Source: Micromonospora halophytica (lineage in GTDB: Bacteria; Actinomycetota; Actinomycetes; Mycobacteriales; Micromonosporaceae). From it: DNA of 64,000 nucleotides. Below, piece by piece: positions 17,605 to 25,880 of this stretch (positions within the stretch are counted from its first letter, which is position 1; each line of letters begins with the position of its first letter). Location of the stretch: assembly GCF_900090245.1 (NCBI RefSeq), contig NZ_FMDN01000005.1, positions 248,001 through 312,000 on the forward strand, read 5' to 3'. The translations under genes were made by a program, and so were the position numbers. The notes beneath the pieces were generated by a model. That model was given only the letters and a program-made list of their open reading frames with translations, searched no databases and was not told the origin of the DNA.

Positions 17605-18822
17605 GTGACCCACTACGTGGACAGCGAGGTCGGTCGGCTCGGCACGGTGCTGCTGCACCGACCGGGGCCCGAACTCGCCCGGCTCACCCCTCGCAACAAC
17701 GACTCGTTGCTCTTCGACGCTATCCCATGGGTGGGACGCGCGCAGGAGGAGCACGACGCGTTCGCCGCGGCGTTGCGCGGACACGGGGTCGAGGTGCTCT
17801 ACCTCGCCACGCTGCTCGCCGAGACCCTCGCCGTGCCCGAGGCGCGCGCCGAACTCACCGAGCAGGTGCTCCGCTCGCCCCGGCTCGGCGACACCCTGCG
17901 CCGCCGGGTCGCCGACCACCTCGCCTACCTCGATCCGGCCGCCCTGGCCGACGTGCTCATCGCCGGGCTCGCCCACGAGGAGGTACGGATCACCCCGGAG
18001 CGCCCCGGCGGCCTGGTGTGGACGCTGATGGACCGACACGACTTCGTCATCGACCCGCTGCCCAACCTGCTGTTCACCCGCGACTCGTCACTGTGGATCG
18101 GCGACCGGGTCGGCGTCACCAGCCTCGCCATGCCCGCCCGCCGCCGGGAGACCACCCTGACCGATGCCATCTACCGGTACCACCCACGTTTCGTCGGCAC
18201 CGAGGCCGTCTACCACCCGGGGCTGGAGCACCTGGAGGGCGGCGACGTGCTCCTGCTCGCCCCCGGCGTGCTCGCCGTCGGGGTGGGCGAGCGGACCACA
18301 CCGGCCGGTGCCGAGCGGCTGGCCCGGCAGGTGTTCGCCGCCGGGCTGGCGCACACCATCCTGGTGGTGCCGATCGCCCAGGAGCGGGCCACCATGCACC
18401 TGGACACGGTCTGCACCATGGTCGACGTCGACGCGGTGCTGATGTACCCGAACGTCGCCAGCTCGCTGTCGGCGTACACGGTCATCGCCGGGCCGGACGG
18501 CGAGCCGCGGGTGGACGGTCCCGCGCCGTTCCTACGCGCCGCCGCCGACGCGATGGACCTCGACCAGCTCCGGGTGATCGACACCGGCCTGGATCCGGTC
18601 ACCGCCGAGCGGGAACAGTGGGACGACGGCAACAACACCCTCGCGCTGGCGCCCCGGCTCTGCGTCGGCTACGAGCGCAACGTGGAGACCAACGCACAGC
18701 TCGAACGGGCCGGCATCGAGGTCATCCCGATCGCCGGCTCGGAGCTGGGCTCCGGCCGGGGCGGCCCGCGCTGCATGTCGTGCCCACTGGTCCGCGAGCC
18801 GCTGCACCCGACCGGGAGCTGA
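17605..18822 (+). CDS. arcA: Arginine deiminase
   Basis: The 405-residue enzyme hydrolyses arginine to citrulline and ammonia. Family motifs are complete: [29 protein letters not shown] (substrate Asp and Arg), [23 protein letters not shown] (catalytic His) and the terminal [15 protein letters not shown] with the nucleophilic Cys. No carbamate kinase or ornithine carbamoyltransferase gene is adjacent, so it is not in a classical ADI operon. The GTG at 17605 follows a TACGCT -10 hexamer (17593-17598) by 6 nt, implying a leaderless mRNA. A DnaA-box-like TCATCCACA lies at 17552-17560. Confidence 0.95.
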   Translation: MTHYVDSEVGRLGTVLLHRPGPELARLTPRNNDSLLFDAIPWVGRAQEEHDAFAAALRGHGVEVLYLATLLAETLAVPEARAELTEQVLRSPRLGDTLRRRVADHLAYLDPAALADVLIAGLAHEEVRITPERPGGLVWTLMDRHDFVIDPLPNLLFTRDSSLWIGDRVGVTSLAMPARRRETTLTDAIYRYHPRFVGTEAVYHPGLEHLEGGDVLLLAPGVLAVGVGERTTPAGAERLARQVFAAGLAHTILVVPIAQERATMHLDTVCTMVDVDAVLMYPNVASSLSAYTVIAGPDGEPRVDGPAPFLRAAADAMDLDQLRVIDTGLDPVTAEREQWDDGNNTLALAPRLCVGYERNVETNAQLERAGIEVIPIAGSELGSGRGGPRCMSCPLVREPLHPTGS

Positions 18823-18913
18823 CCGGTCGGCCGCGCCCGGCTCCGCCGGCCCGCGACAGGACCACGCTCGCCGCGACGGCCTCCGCTCGGCCGCGCCGGG
18901 CCGCGACGGCCCC

Positions 18914-18994
18914 CATGATCGGCACCAGGGCGCCGAAACGGTGCTGTCCGGCCCACCGCGACTCCGCAGTTCCGGCGCCACGGTGTCGATCATG
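18914..18994. repeat. GATC-capped intergenic inverted repeat A
   Basis: Arms 18914-18935 and 18973-18994 match at 19 of 22 positions, both ending in CATGATCG, around a 37-nt loop. It lies between the convergent arcA and DUF5926 genes. Three similar elements occur at 32950-33023, 52075-52151 and 57793-57862. Confidence 0.7.
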
Positions 18995-19040
18995 CGCCGC
19001 CGGGCGGGCGTCGGCCATGCGCCGCCGGGCGGGCGTCGGC
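18991..19040. repeat. Exact 25-bp tandem duplication
   Basis: Positions 18991-19015 and 19016-19040 are identical copies beginning CATGCGCCGCCGGG. The first copy starts in the right arm of inverted repeat A, so the duplication includes its last 4 bases. Confidence 0.9.
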
Positions 19041-19052
19041 GAGGCGAACGGT

Positions 19053-19081
19053 ACGGCCCGCCGGGTGGGCCGGCGGGCCGT
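19053..19081 (-). terminator. Terminator hairpin after DUF5926 gene
   Basis: ACGGCCCGCCGG at 19053-19064 pairs perfectly with CCGGCGGGCCGT at 19070-19081 across a 5-nt loop. It lies 22 nt past the DUF5926 stop on the minus strand. Confidence 0.7.
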
Positions 19082-19103
19082 GGTGGTGCGGGGCGGGCGA
19101 AGG

Positions 19104-19988
19104 TCAGCGCAGGGTGAGCTGGCGGCCGAGCAGACCCTGGCGGGCCCGGCGTCCTGCGGCGTCCAGCGGTTCCTTCTCCTCCAGCGCCTCGGCGTACCGC
19201 TTGGCGAACTCGGCGACCGGGGCCTCCCAGTCGGCGGCCGGGACGTCCTCCGGCAGGTCCCAGACCGGCACCAGCCGGCCGTGCGCCCGGAACATGCCGG
19301 CGAACTTCGTCTGCTCGCCGAGGGTCAGCGAGCCGGCGGCGGAGAGGCGGGAGAGGGCGTCCAGCGCGGTGTCCTCGTCCTCCGGCAGCACCCAGCGCAC
19401 ATGCGCCTTCTCCGGCACCCGGCACCAGTAGGCGGCCCCGGCGGCGGCGAGCTTCACGGTCGGGTAGACGGCGGCGTTGGCCCGCTCCAGGGACGCCTGC
19501 ACCGCCGGGTCGTCGGCCGCGCCCGGGTCGAGCCAGAACTCGAAGCCGTCGTGCATGGCGATCTCCAGCGGGCTGTCCACCAGGATGTCCTGCAGGCGCG
19601 GGCCGGGGCCCGGCAGCGGCGGCACGGAGACCTGGCCGCCCGGCTCGGTACGCAGCGCGCAGAGCAGCGCCTCGGCCAGGTCCCGGGAGACGTCACCGGA
19701 CTGCTGGTGCCGCTGGAGGCCGATGAAGACCCGCCCGTCCGGCTTGGTCATGGCCGGGGCGGCCATCGGCAGCACGGTGGCGAGGGTGACCGGGCGGTCG
19801 CCGTACTCCTCGACGAGTTCGGGGGTGAGCCGCAGCGGCGCGGAGGCGGCCGGCACGAGCTCGCGCAGGGCGATCCACTCCGGCTCGTCCGCCAGCCCCT
19901 CGAACGGGCGGGGCACGAAGATGTCGCGGACCTTCTCCCGGCGGGGGGCGGCTTCGACGGCGCGCTGGTTCTTTCGACGCTTACTCAC
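19104..19988 (-). CDS. DUF5926 family protein
   Basis: The 294-residue product matches the actinobacterial DUF5926 family. The basic start SKRRKNQRAVEAAPRREKVRD is followed by VPRPFEGLADEPEWIALRELVPAA. The rest is soluble with acidic and Trp-containing segments (FEFWLDPGA, VPVWDLPEDVPAADWEAPV). No catalytic motif is known. The GTG at 19988 follows a TAGGCT -10 hexamer by 8 nt, so it probably has its own leaderless transcript rather than reading through from the kinase genes upstream. Confidence 0.88.
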   Translation of the reverse strand: MSKRRKNQRAVEAAPRREKVRDIFVPRPFEGLADEPEWIALRELVPAASAPLRLTPELVEEYGDRPVTLATVLPMAAPAMTKPDGRVFIGLQRHQQSGDVSRDLAEALLCALRTEPGGQVSVPPLPGPGPRLQDILVDSPLEIAMHDGFEFWLDPGAADDPAVQASLERANAAVYPTVKLAAAGAAYWCRVPEKAHVRWVLPEDEDTALDALSRLSAAGSLTLGEQTKFAGMFRAHGRLVPVWDLPEDVPAADWEAPVAEFAKRYAEALEEKEPLDAAGRRARQGLLGRQLTLR

Positions 19989-20049
19989 GGCGACACAGCC
20001 TAGAGGCCGGAGCCGGGCGGCGTGGGGAGGACCCGCCCGCTGGCGCCGG

Positions 20050-20499
20050 TCAGCCGGCCGCGACCAGGTCGGGCCGGGACGAGGTGGTCGGGTCGAACTC
20101 GGCCCAGACGCTCTGGCCCAGGCCGTCCCGGTCGACTCCCCAGCGGGTGGACAGGCCGGAGACGATGTGCAGGCCACGGCCGTCGACCGCGTCCGGGCTG
20201 GCCTCCCGCATCAACGGACCGGCCGCCGCGCCGCCGTCGGTCACCCGGATCGACACGCGCGGGCCGGTGGGTGTGGGCCGCAGCCGCCAGGCCACCCGGA
20301 CCACCCCGCCGGGCAGCGGGTCGGCGTGCCGGACCGCGTTGCCCACCAGCTCGGCCAGGACCGCCACCAGGTCGGCCAGCAGCGCCGGGGACACCACCTC
20401 GGCGAGTTCGTCGGCGAGCCGGTGCCGGGCCAGCCGCGCGCCGGTGGCGTGGTGGGGCACCACCACACACCACGATCGTTCGACCGTTCGCGCCGACAC
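20050..20499 (-). CDS. ATP-binding protein of the anti-sigma/SpoIIAB-like GHKL family
   Basis: The 149-residue protein has a single HATPase domain: N-box ELVGNAVRHA near residue 59, a degenerate G1 region VTDGGAAAGP, and a G2 box GRGLHIVSGLSTRWG near 120. Stand-alone HATPase proteins of this size in actinomycetes are usually anti-sigma-factor-like serine kinases. The GTG at 20499 is chosen for the GAAGGAG 6-7 nt upstream. It lies 38 bp downstream of the PAS histidine kinase on the same strand, so the two may share a transcript. Loss of the usual D-G-P-G pattern in G1 is common in these paralogues. Confidence 0.82.
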   Translation of the reverse strand: MSARTVERSWCVVVPHHATGARLARHRLADELAEVVSPALLADLVAVLAELVGNAVRHADPLPGGVVRVAWRLRPTPTGPRVSIRVTDGGAAAGPLMREASPDAVDGRGLHIVSGLSTRWGVDRDGLGQSVWAEFDPTTSSRPDLVAAG

Positions 20500-20537
20500 C
20501 CTCGCTCCTTCTCGCCCGCGCCCCGCCGGCCCCCAGG

Positions 20538-21995
20538 TCATCCCCGGGGCAGCCGCACCTCTGCGACGGTACCGCCACCGTTCCTCGGGCGGAGGGATAC
20601 CCATCCATTCTGCTGTTCAACGATCCGACGGACGAGATAGAGGCCGAGCCCGGCGCCCGGGTAGCCCCGGCGGTCGCCGGACTCCCCCTGCCAGAACCGG
20701 TCGAAGGCGCGCTCCACGTGCTCGGGGCGGATGCCGATGCCCCGGTCGCTGACCCGGAAGGAGACCGTCTGCCCGTTCGCCCCGGCGGTCAGCTCGATCG
20801 GCGAGCCCGGCGGCGAGTACTTCCCGGCGTTGGTGCTCAGCTCGGTGAGCACGGTCGCGATGCTGTGCCGGTCCCCGAGCGCCTTGGGCAGGTCGGCGGG
20901 CAGGTTGAGGACGAGTCGGTGGCGCAGGTCGGCCGGGAGGTCCGGCACGGCGGCCCGGAGCGCCTCCGGGAGGTCGAACGGGACGGTCGGGTCGCCGTCG
21001 GGGCGTACGTCGGTGGCCGAGGAGAGCAGCCGGTCGACGAGCCGGGTCAGCTCGTTGGCGCGCTGCCCGATGACCCGGGCGGCCTGCCGCCGGTCCGCCT
21101 CGGTCAGCGACTCCCAGTGGTCGGTGAGGGTGTCCGCGTACCCCTTGATCACGGTGACCGGCGTGCGCAGCTCGTGGCTGGTCACCGCGACGAAGAGGTC
21201 GCGGTCGGAGTCGCGGCGCTGCTGGTCGGTGATGTCGCGGAAGGTGACCACCCGCAGCAAGCCCGGCCCGGCCAGCTCCCCGGAGGTGATCCGCAGCCAA
21301 CGCCCGTCCGGCATCCGGTGGTCGAGCACCTGGCCCGACGGCGGGAGCGGGAACGGCAGCGGCCGGTTCAGCGCCTCCGTGGAGCAGCGCCCGGTGAACT
21401 GGGCGGCGGCCGGGTTCCAGAGCCGGACGTGGCCGTCCCGGTCGACCACGGCCAGTCCGTCGGCGAGCGCCGCCACCACCGGGCCGTCACCGTGCACCGG
21501 CAGGCCGCTCTGGTCGCCGTACATGTGGGCGATGCAGGAGGCGAGGTAGCCGACCACGGCGTGTGCGGTGCCGTCCTCGGCCCCCTCGATGTCGGAGTAG
21601 AGCGCGTGCAGGCTGCCGACGGTCAGGCCGCCGATCTCGGCCCGGGCGGCGATCATCCGGCGCAGTCCGCGCGCGGCCAGTTCGTCGGCGAGCGGGCCGG
21701 GGAGGCGGTCGAGGTGCACCTGCCGGACGCGGGGGCCGGCGAGCAGGCAGACGGTGGCCGGGTCGGTGGCGGGCAGCGGCCGCCCGATGGTCCACTCGGC
21801 GCTGCCGCTGGCGGCGATGACCCGGCCGCCGGTCGGGGTCAGCTCGACGAAGGCCAGGCTGTCCGCGCCGAGCGCCGGACGGGCCACCTGGAGGAGTTGG
21901 GTGAGGACGGGCAGCCCCGCGTCACCGGAATTGATCATCTCGATGACCGTGTTGTGGCCGGTGATGAGGGCGGCGAGATCGGTACGCTCCGGCAT
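20538..21995 (-). CDS. GAF/PAS sensor histidine kinase
   Basis: The 485-residue cytoplasmic kinase has a GAF-like N-terminal domain (about 1-165), a PAS domain (about 175-265: ALADGLAVVDRDGHVRLWNPAAAQFTG), a HisKA dimerisation domain with the phospho-acceptor in FVAVTSHELRTPVTVIKGYADTL (near 285), and a HATPase domain with STNAGKYSPPGSPI, DRGIGIRP and YPGAGLGLYLVRRI. No transmembrane segment is visible. No response regulator is adjacent; an ATP-binding protein follows instead. The ATG at 21995 has only a weak ribosome-binding site. Confidence 0.93.
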   Translation of the reverse strand: MPERTDLAALITGHNTVIEMINSGDAGLPVLTQLLQVARPALGADSLAFVELTPTGGRVIAASGSAEWTIGRPLPATDPATVCLLAGPRVRQVHLDRLPGPLADELAARGLRRMIAARAEIGGLTVGSLHALYSDIEGAEDGTAHAVVGYLASCIAHMYGDQSGLPVHGDGPVVAALADGLAVVDRDGHVRLWNPAAAQFTGRCSTEALNRPLPFPLPPSGQVLDHRMPDGRWLRITSGELAGPGLLRVVTFRDITDQQRRDSDRDLFVAVTSHELRTPVTVIKGYADTLTDHWESLTEADRRQAARVIGQRANELTRLVDRLLSSATDVRPDGDPTVPFDLPEALRAAVPDLPADLRHRLVLNLPADLPKALGDRHSIATVLTELSTNAGKYSPPGSPIELTAGANGQTVSFRVSDRGIGIRPEHVERAFDRFWQGESGDRRGYPGAGLGLYLVRRIVEQQNGWVSLRPRNGGGTVAEVRLPRG

Positions 21996-22047
21996 GTCCC
22001 GAGTGTGCCCCGCCGACCGGAGTCCGGGCACCCCCGCTCGGTGGCCC

Positions 22048-22839
22048 TCACCGGCCCAGCCGGGCCAGCGTCCGGGCCGGCCGGTCGGTGATCACCCCGT
22101 CCACCCCGGCGTCGAGGACCAGTTCCAGGTCGTCCGGTTCGTTGACCGTCCAGACGTACACCTGGTTGCCGGCCGCGCGCAGCGCGGGCACCAGTTGCGG
22201 GCGGGCCCGGACCAGCCCGATGCCAGGGCCGGCGATCCGGGCACCGAAGGGCAGCCGGCCCAGCCGCAGCCAGCGCGGCAGCACCTCCAGCAGCAGCACC
22301 GTGGGCAGCGCCGGGGCGAGTTCCCGCATCCGGCGTACGGCCAGCGGTGAGAACGACATGACGGTGACCTGGACCGGGTCGTCCGGGCGGGGCTCGGCCA
22401 GCCCGTGCCGGCGCAGCGTCGCGACCAGCTTCCGCTCGACGTCCCCGCCGTATCGGGACGGGTGCTTCGTCTCCACCAGCAGCCGGACCGGCCGGCCGGC
22501 GGCCGTCACGGCGGCCAGCAGGCGGTCCAGGGTGAGCAGTCGGGTGTGTGCGTCGTCCAGCACCTCGTCCCCGTCGGCCGGTACGCAGCCCGGGTGCCAG
22601 GACCCGAAGTCCAGCGCCTCCAGCTCGGCGAGGGTACGGGCGCTGACCAGCCCGTGGCCGTTACTGGTCCGGTCCAGTCGGCGGTCGTGCACGCAGACCA
22701 GGTGCCCGTCGCGGGTCAGCCGGACGTCGCACTCCAGTCCGTCCGCGCCCTCGTCCAGGGCGCGCAGGTACGCCGCGAGGGTGTGTTCCGGGAGGTCGGC
22801 CGACGCGCCGCGGTGCGCGAAGACCAGCGGATCGCCCAT
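22048..22839 (-). CDS. Glycerophosphodiester phosphodiesterase
   Basis: The 263-residue enzyme hydrolyses glycerophosphodiesters to glycerol-3-phosphate and an alcohol. Catalytic residues are visible: VFAHRGASADLPEHTLAAY (His, Arg, Glu), DGLECDVRLTRDGHLVCVHD (Glu, Asp and catalytic His), LLVETKHPSRYGG, and the closing YVWTVNEPDDLELVLDAGVDGVITDRP. No signal peptide is present, so it acts in the cytoplasm. It starts 10 bp after the rhodanese gene stop and is probably co-transcribed with it. Confidence 0.95.
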   Translation of the reverse strand: MGDPLVFAHRGASADLPEHTLAAYLRALDEGADGLECDVRLTRDGHLVCVHDRRLDRTSNGHGLVSARTLAELEALDFGSWHPGCVPADGDEVLDDAHTRLLTLDRLLAAVTAAGRPVRLLVETKHPSRYGGDVERKLVATLRRHGLAEPRPDDPVQVTVMSFSPLAVRRMRELAPALPTVLLLEVLPRWLRLGRLPFGARIAGPGIGLVRARPQLVPALRAAGNQVYVWTVNEPDDLELVLDAGVDGVITDRPARTLARLGR

Positions 22840-22849
22840 GCCCCGACTC

Positions 22850-23185
22850 TCAGATGACCTGGCCGGGCTGCCCGTCCTCGCCGATCACCGGCTTGCCGAC
22901 GGCGGCCCACTGGCGCATCCCGCCGTCGGCGTTGCGCACCTGCTCCCACCCGTTGTTGAGCAGGTAGCCGACGACCTGGGCGGAGCGCCCGCCGGAGCGG
23001 CAGATGACCGCCACGTCCCGGTCGGTGGGCACCTCGGCGAGCCGGGCCGGCAACTCCGTCATCGGCAGGTGGTGGGCGCCGGGGGCATGGCCCGCGGCCC
23101 ACTCGTCGTCCTCGCGGACGTCGAGCAGGTAGGTCCGGTCGTCGATCTCGGTCACGGGCACGGTGGGAACCTGGGGTCCGAACAC
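22850..23185 (-). CDS. Rhodanese-like domain protein
   Basis: The 111-residue protein is a single-domain rhodanese, likely a sulfurtransferase. LLDVREDDEWAAGHAPGAHHLPM is the first signature and CRSGGRSAQVVGYLLNNGW holds the active-site Cys in a six-residue loop. The GTG at 23185 follows TAGGCT by 7 nt, so it probably begins a leaderless transcript that continues into the phosphodiesterase gene. Confidence 0.94.
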   Translation of the reverse strand: MFGPQVPTVPVTEIDDRTYLLDVREDDEWAAGHAPGAHHLPMTELPARLAEVPTDRDVAVICRSGGRSAQVVGYLLNNGWEQVRNADGGMRQWAAVGKPVIGEDGQPGQVI

Positions 23186-23242
23186 GGGTGAAAGCCTAGA
23201 TCCTCGGCGGCCGGGTCGGCACCGGGCCGTCCGGTGGTTGTG

Positions 23243-24181
23243 TCACAACCGGGTGACCCAGCGCGGGTTGGCGGTCGCCCAGTCGGGCATCCGTTCGGCG
23301 CGGACGGCGTCGAAGAGCCCACCGCCGCCGTTGTCGAGCACCACGTAGGAGACCTGGTCGATGGTCTGCGGGTACGATGGCACCTGCACCCCGCTCAGCG
23401 CGTCCGTCGGCAGCGCCCGCAGGGCGAGGGCCAACTCCTGCAGGGGGACCCCGTTGGTGTCCACGGTCAACGAGCCGCCGACCGCCCGCAGCACCCGGTC
23501 CAGTTTGACCGGGTCGCCGCGCAGGTCGGTCTGGCCGGCCCGGTCGAGCACCGCCCGGAGCAGTTGCTGCTGGTGCCGTTGCCGGTCGTAGTCGCCGCCG
23601 GGCAGGTCGTAGCGCTGGCGGACGTAGTCGAGCGCCTGCGCGCCGTTCATCTGGTGGCAGCCGGGGGTGAAGACCCGGTTCGTGTGGATCGAGCGCACCT
23701 CGGTCCGTACGCACATCCGGATCCCGCCGAGGTGGTCGATGACCTGCTTGAAGCCGGAGAAGTCGATCAGCGCTGCCCCGTCGAAGCGGATTCCGGTGAG
23801 CCGGCTGAGGGTGGTGGAGAGGAGCCGGGTGCCGCTCTCGCCGCCGCCGCCGTGCTCGTACGCGGCGTTGATCTTGTCCTGTCCGCCCGGGTACCCGTTG
23901 CCGGGCGGGATGGCCACCAGCAGGTCACGCGGCACGGAGATGAGGTACGCCTGCCGCATGCCGGGTGGCAGGTGCACGATCAGGATGGTGTCGGAGCGCT
24001 GGTCCGGGCGCTGCGAGCCGGCCCGCCGGTCCGAGCCGACGAGCAGGTAGTTCAGCCCTCCGTCCAGGTCGGTGCGCGCCTGTCGGGCGTCCGGGGCGAG
24101 CAGTTGCTCGCGGGTGACGGTCCGCTCGTACCGGGAGGTCAGCGCTTTCATGCCGACGACGGCGAGTGCGGCCAGCAGCAC
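23243..24181 (-). CDS. LytR-CpsA-Psr (LCP) family protein with unclear start
   Basis: The 312-residue product is an LCP enzyme, a membrane-anchored phosphotransferase that attaches glycopolymers to peptidoglycan. The extracytoplasmic domain has LLVGSDRRAG, RSDTILIVHLPPG, YLISVPRDLLVAIP, DKINAAYEHGG and RQRYDLPGGDYDRQRHQQQ. The only canonical start in frame is the GTG at 24181, which falls inside the membrane anchor. The frame stays open upstream to a TGA at about 24325. A GTC at 24284-24286 preceded by GGGGAGGG, followed by codons for a basic leader and the rest of the helix, looks like a lost GTG start. It is the last of three consecutive LCP genes. Confidence 0.88.
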   Translation of the reverse strand: MLLAALAVVGMKALTSRYERTVTREQLLAPDARQARTDLDGGLNYLLVGSDRRAGSQRPDQRSDTILIVHLPPGMRQAYLISVPRDLLVAIPPGNGYPGGQDKINAAYEHGGGGESGTRLLSTTLSRLTGIRFDGAALIDFSGFKQVIDHLGGIRMCVRTEVRSIHTNRVFTPGCHQMNGAQALDYVRQRYDLPGGDYDRQRHQQQLLRAVLDRAGQTDLRGDPVKLDRVLRAVGGSLTVDTNGVPLQELALALRALPTDALSGVQVPSYPQTIDQVSYVVLDNGGGGLFDAVRAERMPDWATANPRWVTRL

Positions 24182-24387
24182 CAGCGCGAGGCCGGCGCCG
24201 AGCAGCAGGCGTGGCCAGCGGGCGGCCCGGGGGCCGGGCGGCGGTGCGCCCTGTCTCCGGTTGGCCCGCGCTGACCTGGACGTGACGCCCTCCCCGTGGC
24301 CGTTACGTGAGGCATTCTCACGTCAGGCTACGGGTCGGTCGGTGCCGGGCGGGCGGGTTTCGGGACAGCTACCCGCCGGTCACCCGG

Positions 24388-25599
24388 TCACTTGCGGGTG
24401 GAGAGCACGGACGGGTTCGCGTACACGAATTCGCCCAGCTTGTCGTTCTTGACCGCCTTGAACATCTCCAGCGTCTGCTCGCTGAGCGCCTCACGGTTGT
24501 TGGCGTTGCCGTGGAACGTGCCGCCGTTGGTGCGGAGCATGGTCAGTTCGTTGGCGCTGATGCCGCGCAGGGTGAAGACGAAGTCGGGGACCGGCACCCC
24601 GCCGGTGTCCAGGACGAACGCCTTGCCGGCCGCCCGGATCAGCTGGTTGACCTTGATCGGGTTGGTCAACATGCCCTTGTCGGTGGCCTTCTTCGCCATC
24701 GCCTTGATCAGCTGCTGCTGGTTCTGCTGCCGGTCGTAGTCGCCGCCGGGCAGGCCGTAGCGCTGCCGGGAGTAGTCCAGCGCCTCCAGGCCGGACATCT
24801 GGCGGCACCCCTTCTTGTAGACCACCGGCGTCATCGGCCGGCCGGTCTTCTTGGCGTCCGCCTTCCACATCTGCTTGCCGTCGACCATCACCGTGTGGAT
24901 CGACTTCACCTCGTGCTTCACGCAGATCCGGACGCTGCCCAGGGTGTCGATGACGTTCTTGAAACCGCCGAAGTTGATGATCGCGGCGCCGTCGAAGCTG
25001 ATCCCGGTCATGTTCTTGATGGTCTGCGCCATCAACTGGGCGCCGCCCTCCCAGCCGCCGCCGTTGCGGGCGCCGGCCTGGAACGCTGCGTTGATCTTGT
25101 CGGTGCCGCCCCGGAAGCCGCTCTTCTTGAAGGCCGGGATCTGCGCCTCGGTGTCCCGCGGGATCGAGATCATGTACGCCTGGTCGTGGCTGGACGGGAT
25201 GTGCAGCACGATGATGCTGTCCGCCCGCACGTCGTCGGCCGCCCAGCGCTCGCGGGCGTCCACGCCCAGCAGCAGCATGTCGATCGGGCCCTCAAGGTCG
25301 GCGCCGCCCTCGGCCTCGCTCTTGCCCGCCCCGCCGAGCAGGTTCTTCTGGGCGATGTTGCCCGTCGCCTGGCTGATCAGCGCCTTGCTGCCCACGATGG
25401 CGATGCCGCTGGTCATCATCAGCACCGCGCCGAAGACCACGGTGAGCCGGGCCCAGAGCGGGTCCTTGCGCTTCGAGCGCTTCTTCGCGCCGCCGGTGCG
25501 CTGCCCGCCCCGACCCCCCTGGGCCGGGATGCTCGCGGACGCCCGTGGGTAGGGGTCGGAATCCGGCGACGTGGGGCGGGGGCTGGTCTGAACCGGCAT
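24388..25599 (-). CDS. LCP family protein (middle copy)
   Basis: The 403-residue LCP enzyme has a basic cytoplasmic tail (KKRSKRKDP), one membrane segment (LTVVFGAVLMMTSGIAIVGS, about 52-71) and a full LCP domain: MLLLGVDARERW, RADSIIVLHIPSSH, YMISIPRDTEAQIP, GTDKINAAFQAG and RQRYGLPGGDYDRQQNQQQ. The Arg and Asp residues that bind the pyrophosphate lipid are present. A cysteine pair (RICVKHEV and KKGCRQM) is shared with the next copy. It probably ligates wall polymers, with a partner specificity different from its neighbours. Confidence 0.93.
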   Translation of the reverse strand: MPVQTSPRPTSPDSDPYPRASASIPAQGGRGGQRTGGAKKRSKRKDPLWARLTVVFGAVLMMTSGIAIVGSKALISQATGNIAQKNLLGGAGKSEAEGGADLEGPIDMLLLGVDARERWAADDVRADSIIVLHIPSSHDQAYMISIPRDTEAQIPAFKKSGFRGGTDKINAAFQAGARNGGGWEGGAQLMAQTIKNMTGISFDGAAIINFGGFKNVIDTLGSVRICVKHEVKSIHTVMVDGKQMWKADAKKTGRPMTPVVYKKGCRQMSGLEALDYSRQRYGLPGGDYDRQQNQQQLIKAMAKKATDKGMLTNPIKVNQLIRAAGKAFVLDTGGVPVPDFVFTLRGISANELTMLRTNGGTFHGNANNREALSEQTLEMFKAVKNDKLGEFVYANPSVLSTRK

Positions 25600-25837
25600 G
25601 CGTGCTCCAGCTCGCTTGATCGGGGGGCGGAACCACTTTACGTACCGCTCCCTGTCAAGGCGAGGTCGTCACCTGCTCAATTCTCAGATATCCCGACAGT
25701 TCTGACCACGGTTCATCCGAACGGATGAGGCATTGCATCTGATCGGTGGCTGGTCATCGATGATCGAGCCATGTCGGAGCGTACCTCTGATGACGTCCGT
25801 CGAAATGTGCCGGCAACGACCCGCCCGGCGGACCGAC

Positions 25838-25871
25838 CCCCGGCGGTGGTCGTGCGACCCGGCCGCCGGGG
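25838..25871 (-). terminator. Terminator hairpin after the first LCP gene
   Basis: CCCCGGCGG at 25838-25846 pairs with CCGCCGGGG at 25863-25871, with an inner GGTCG/CGACC stem. It begins 10 nt past the LCP stop at 25881 on the minus strand. Confidence 0.6.
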
Positions 25872-25880
25872 ATTGCGGCG

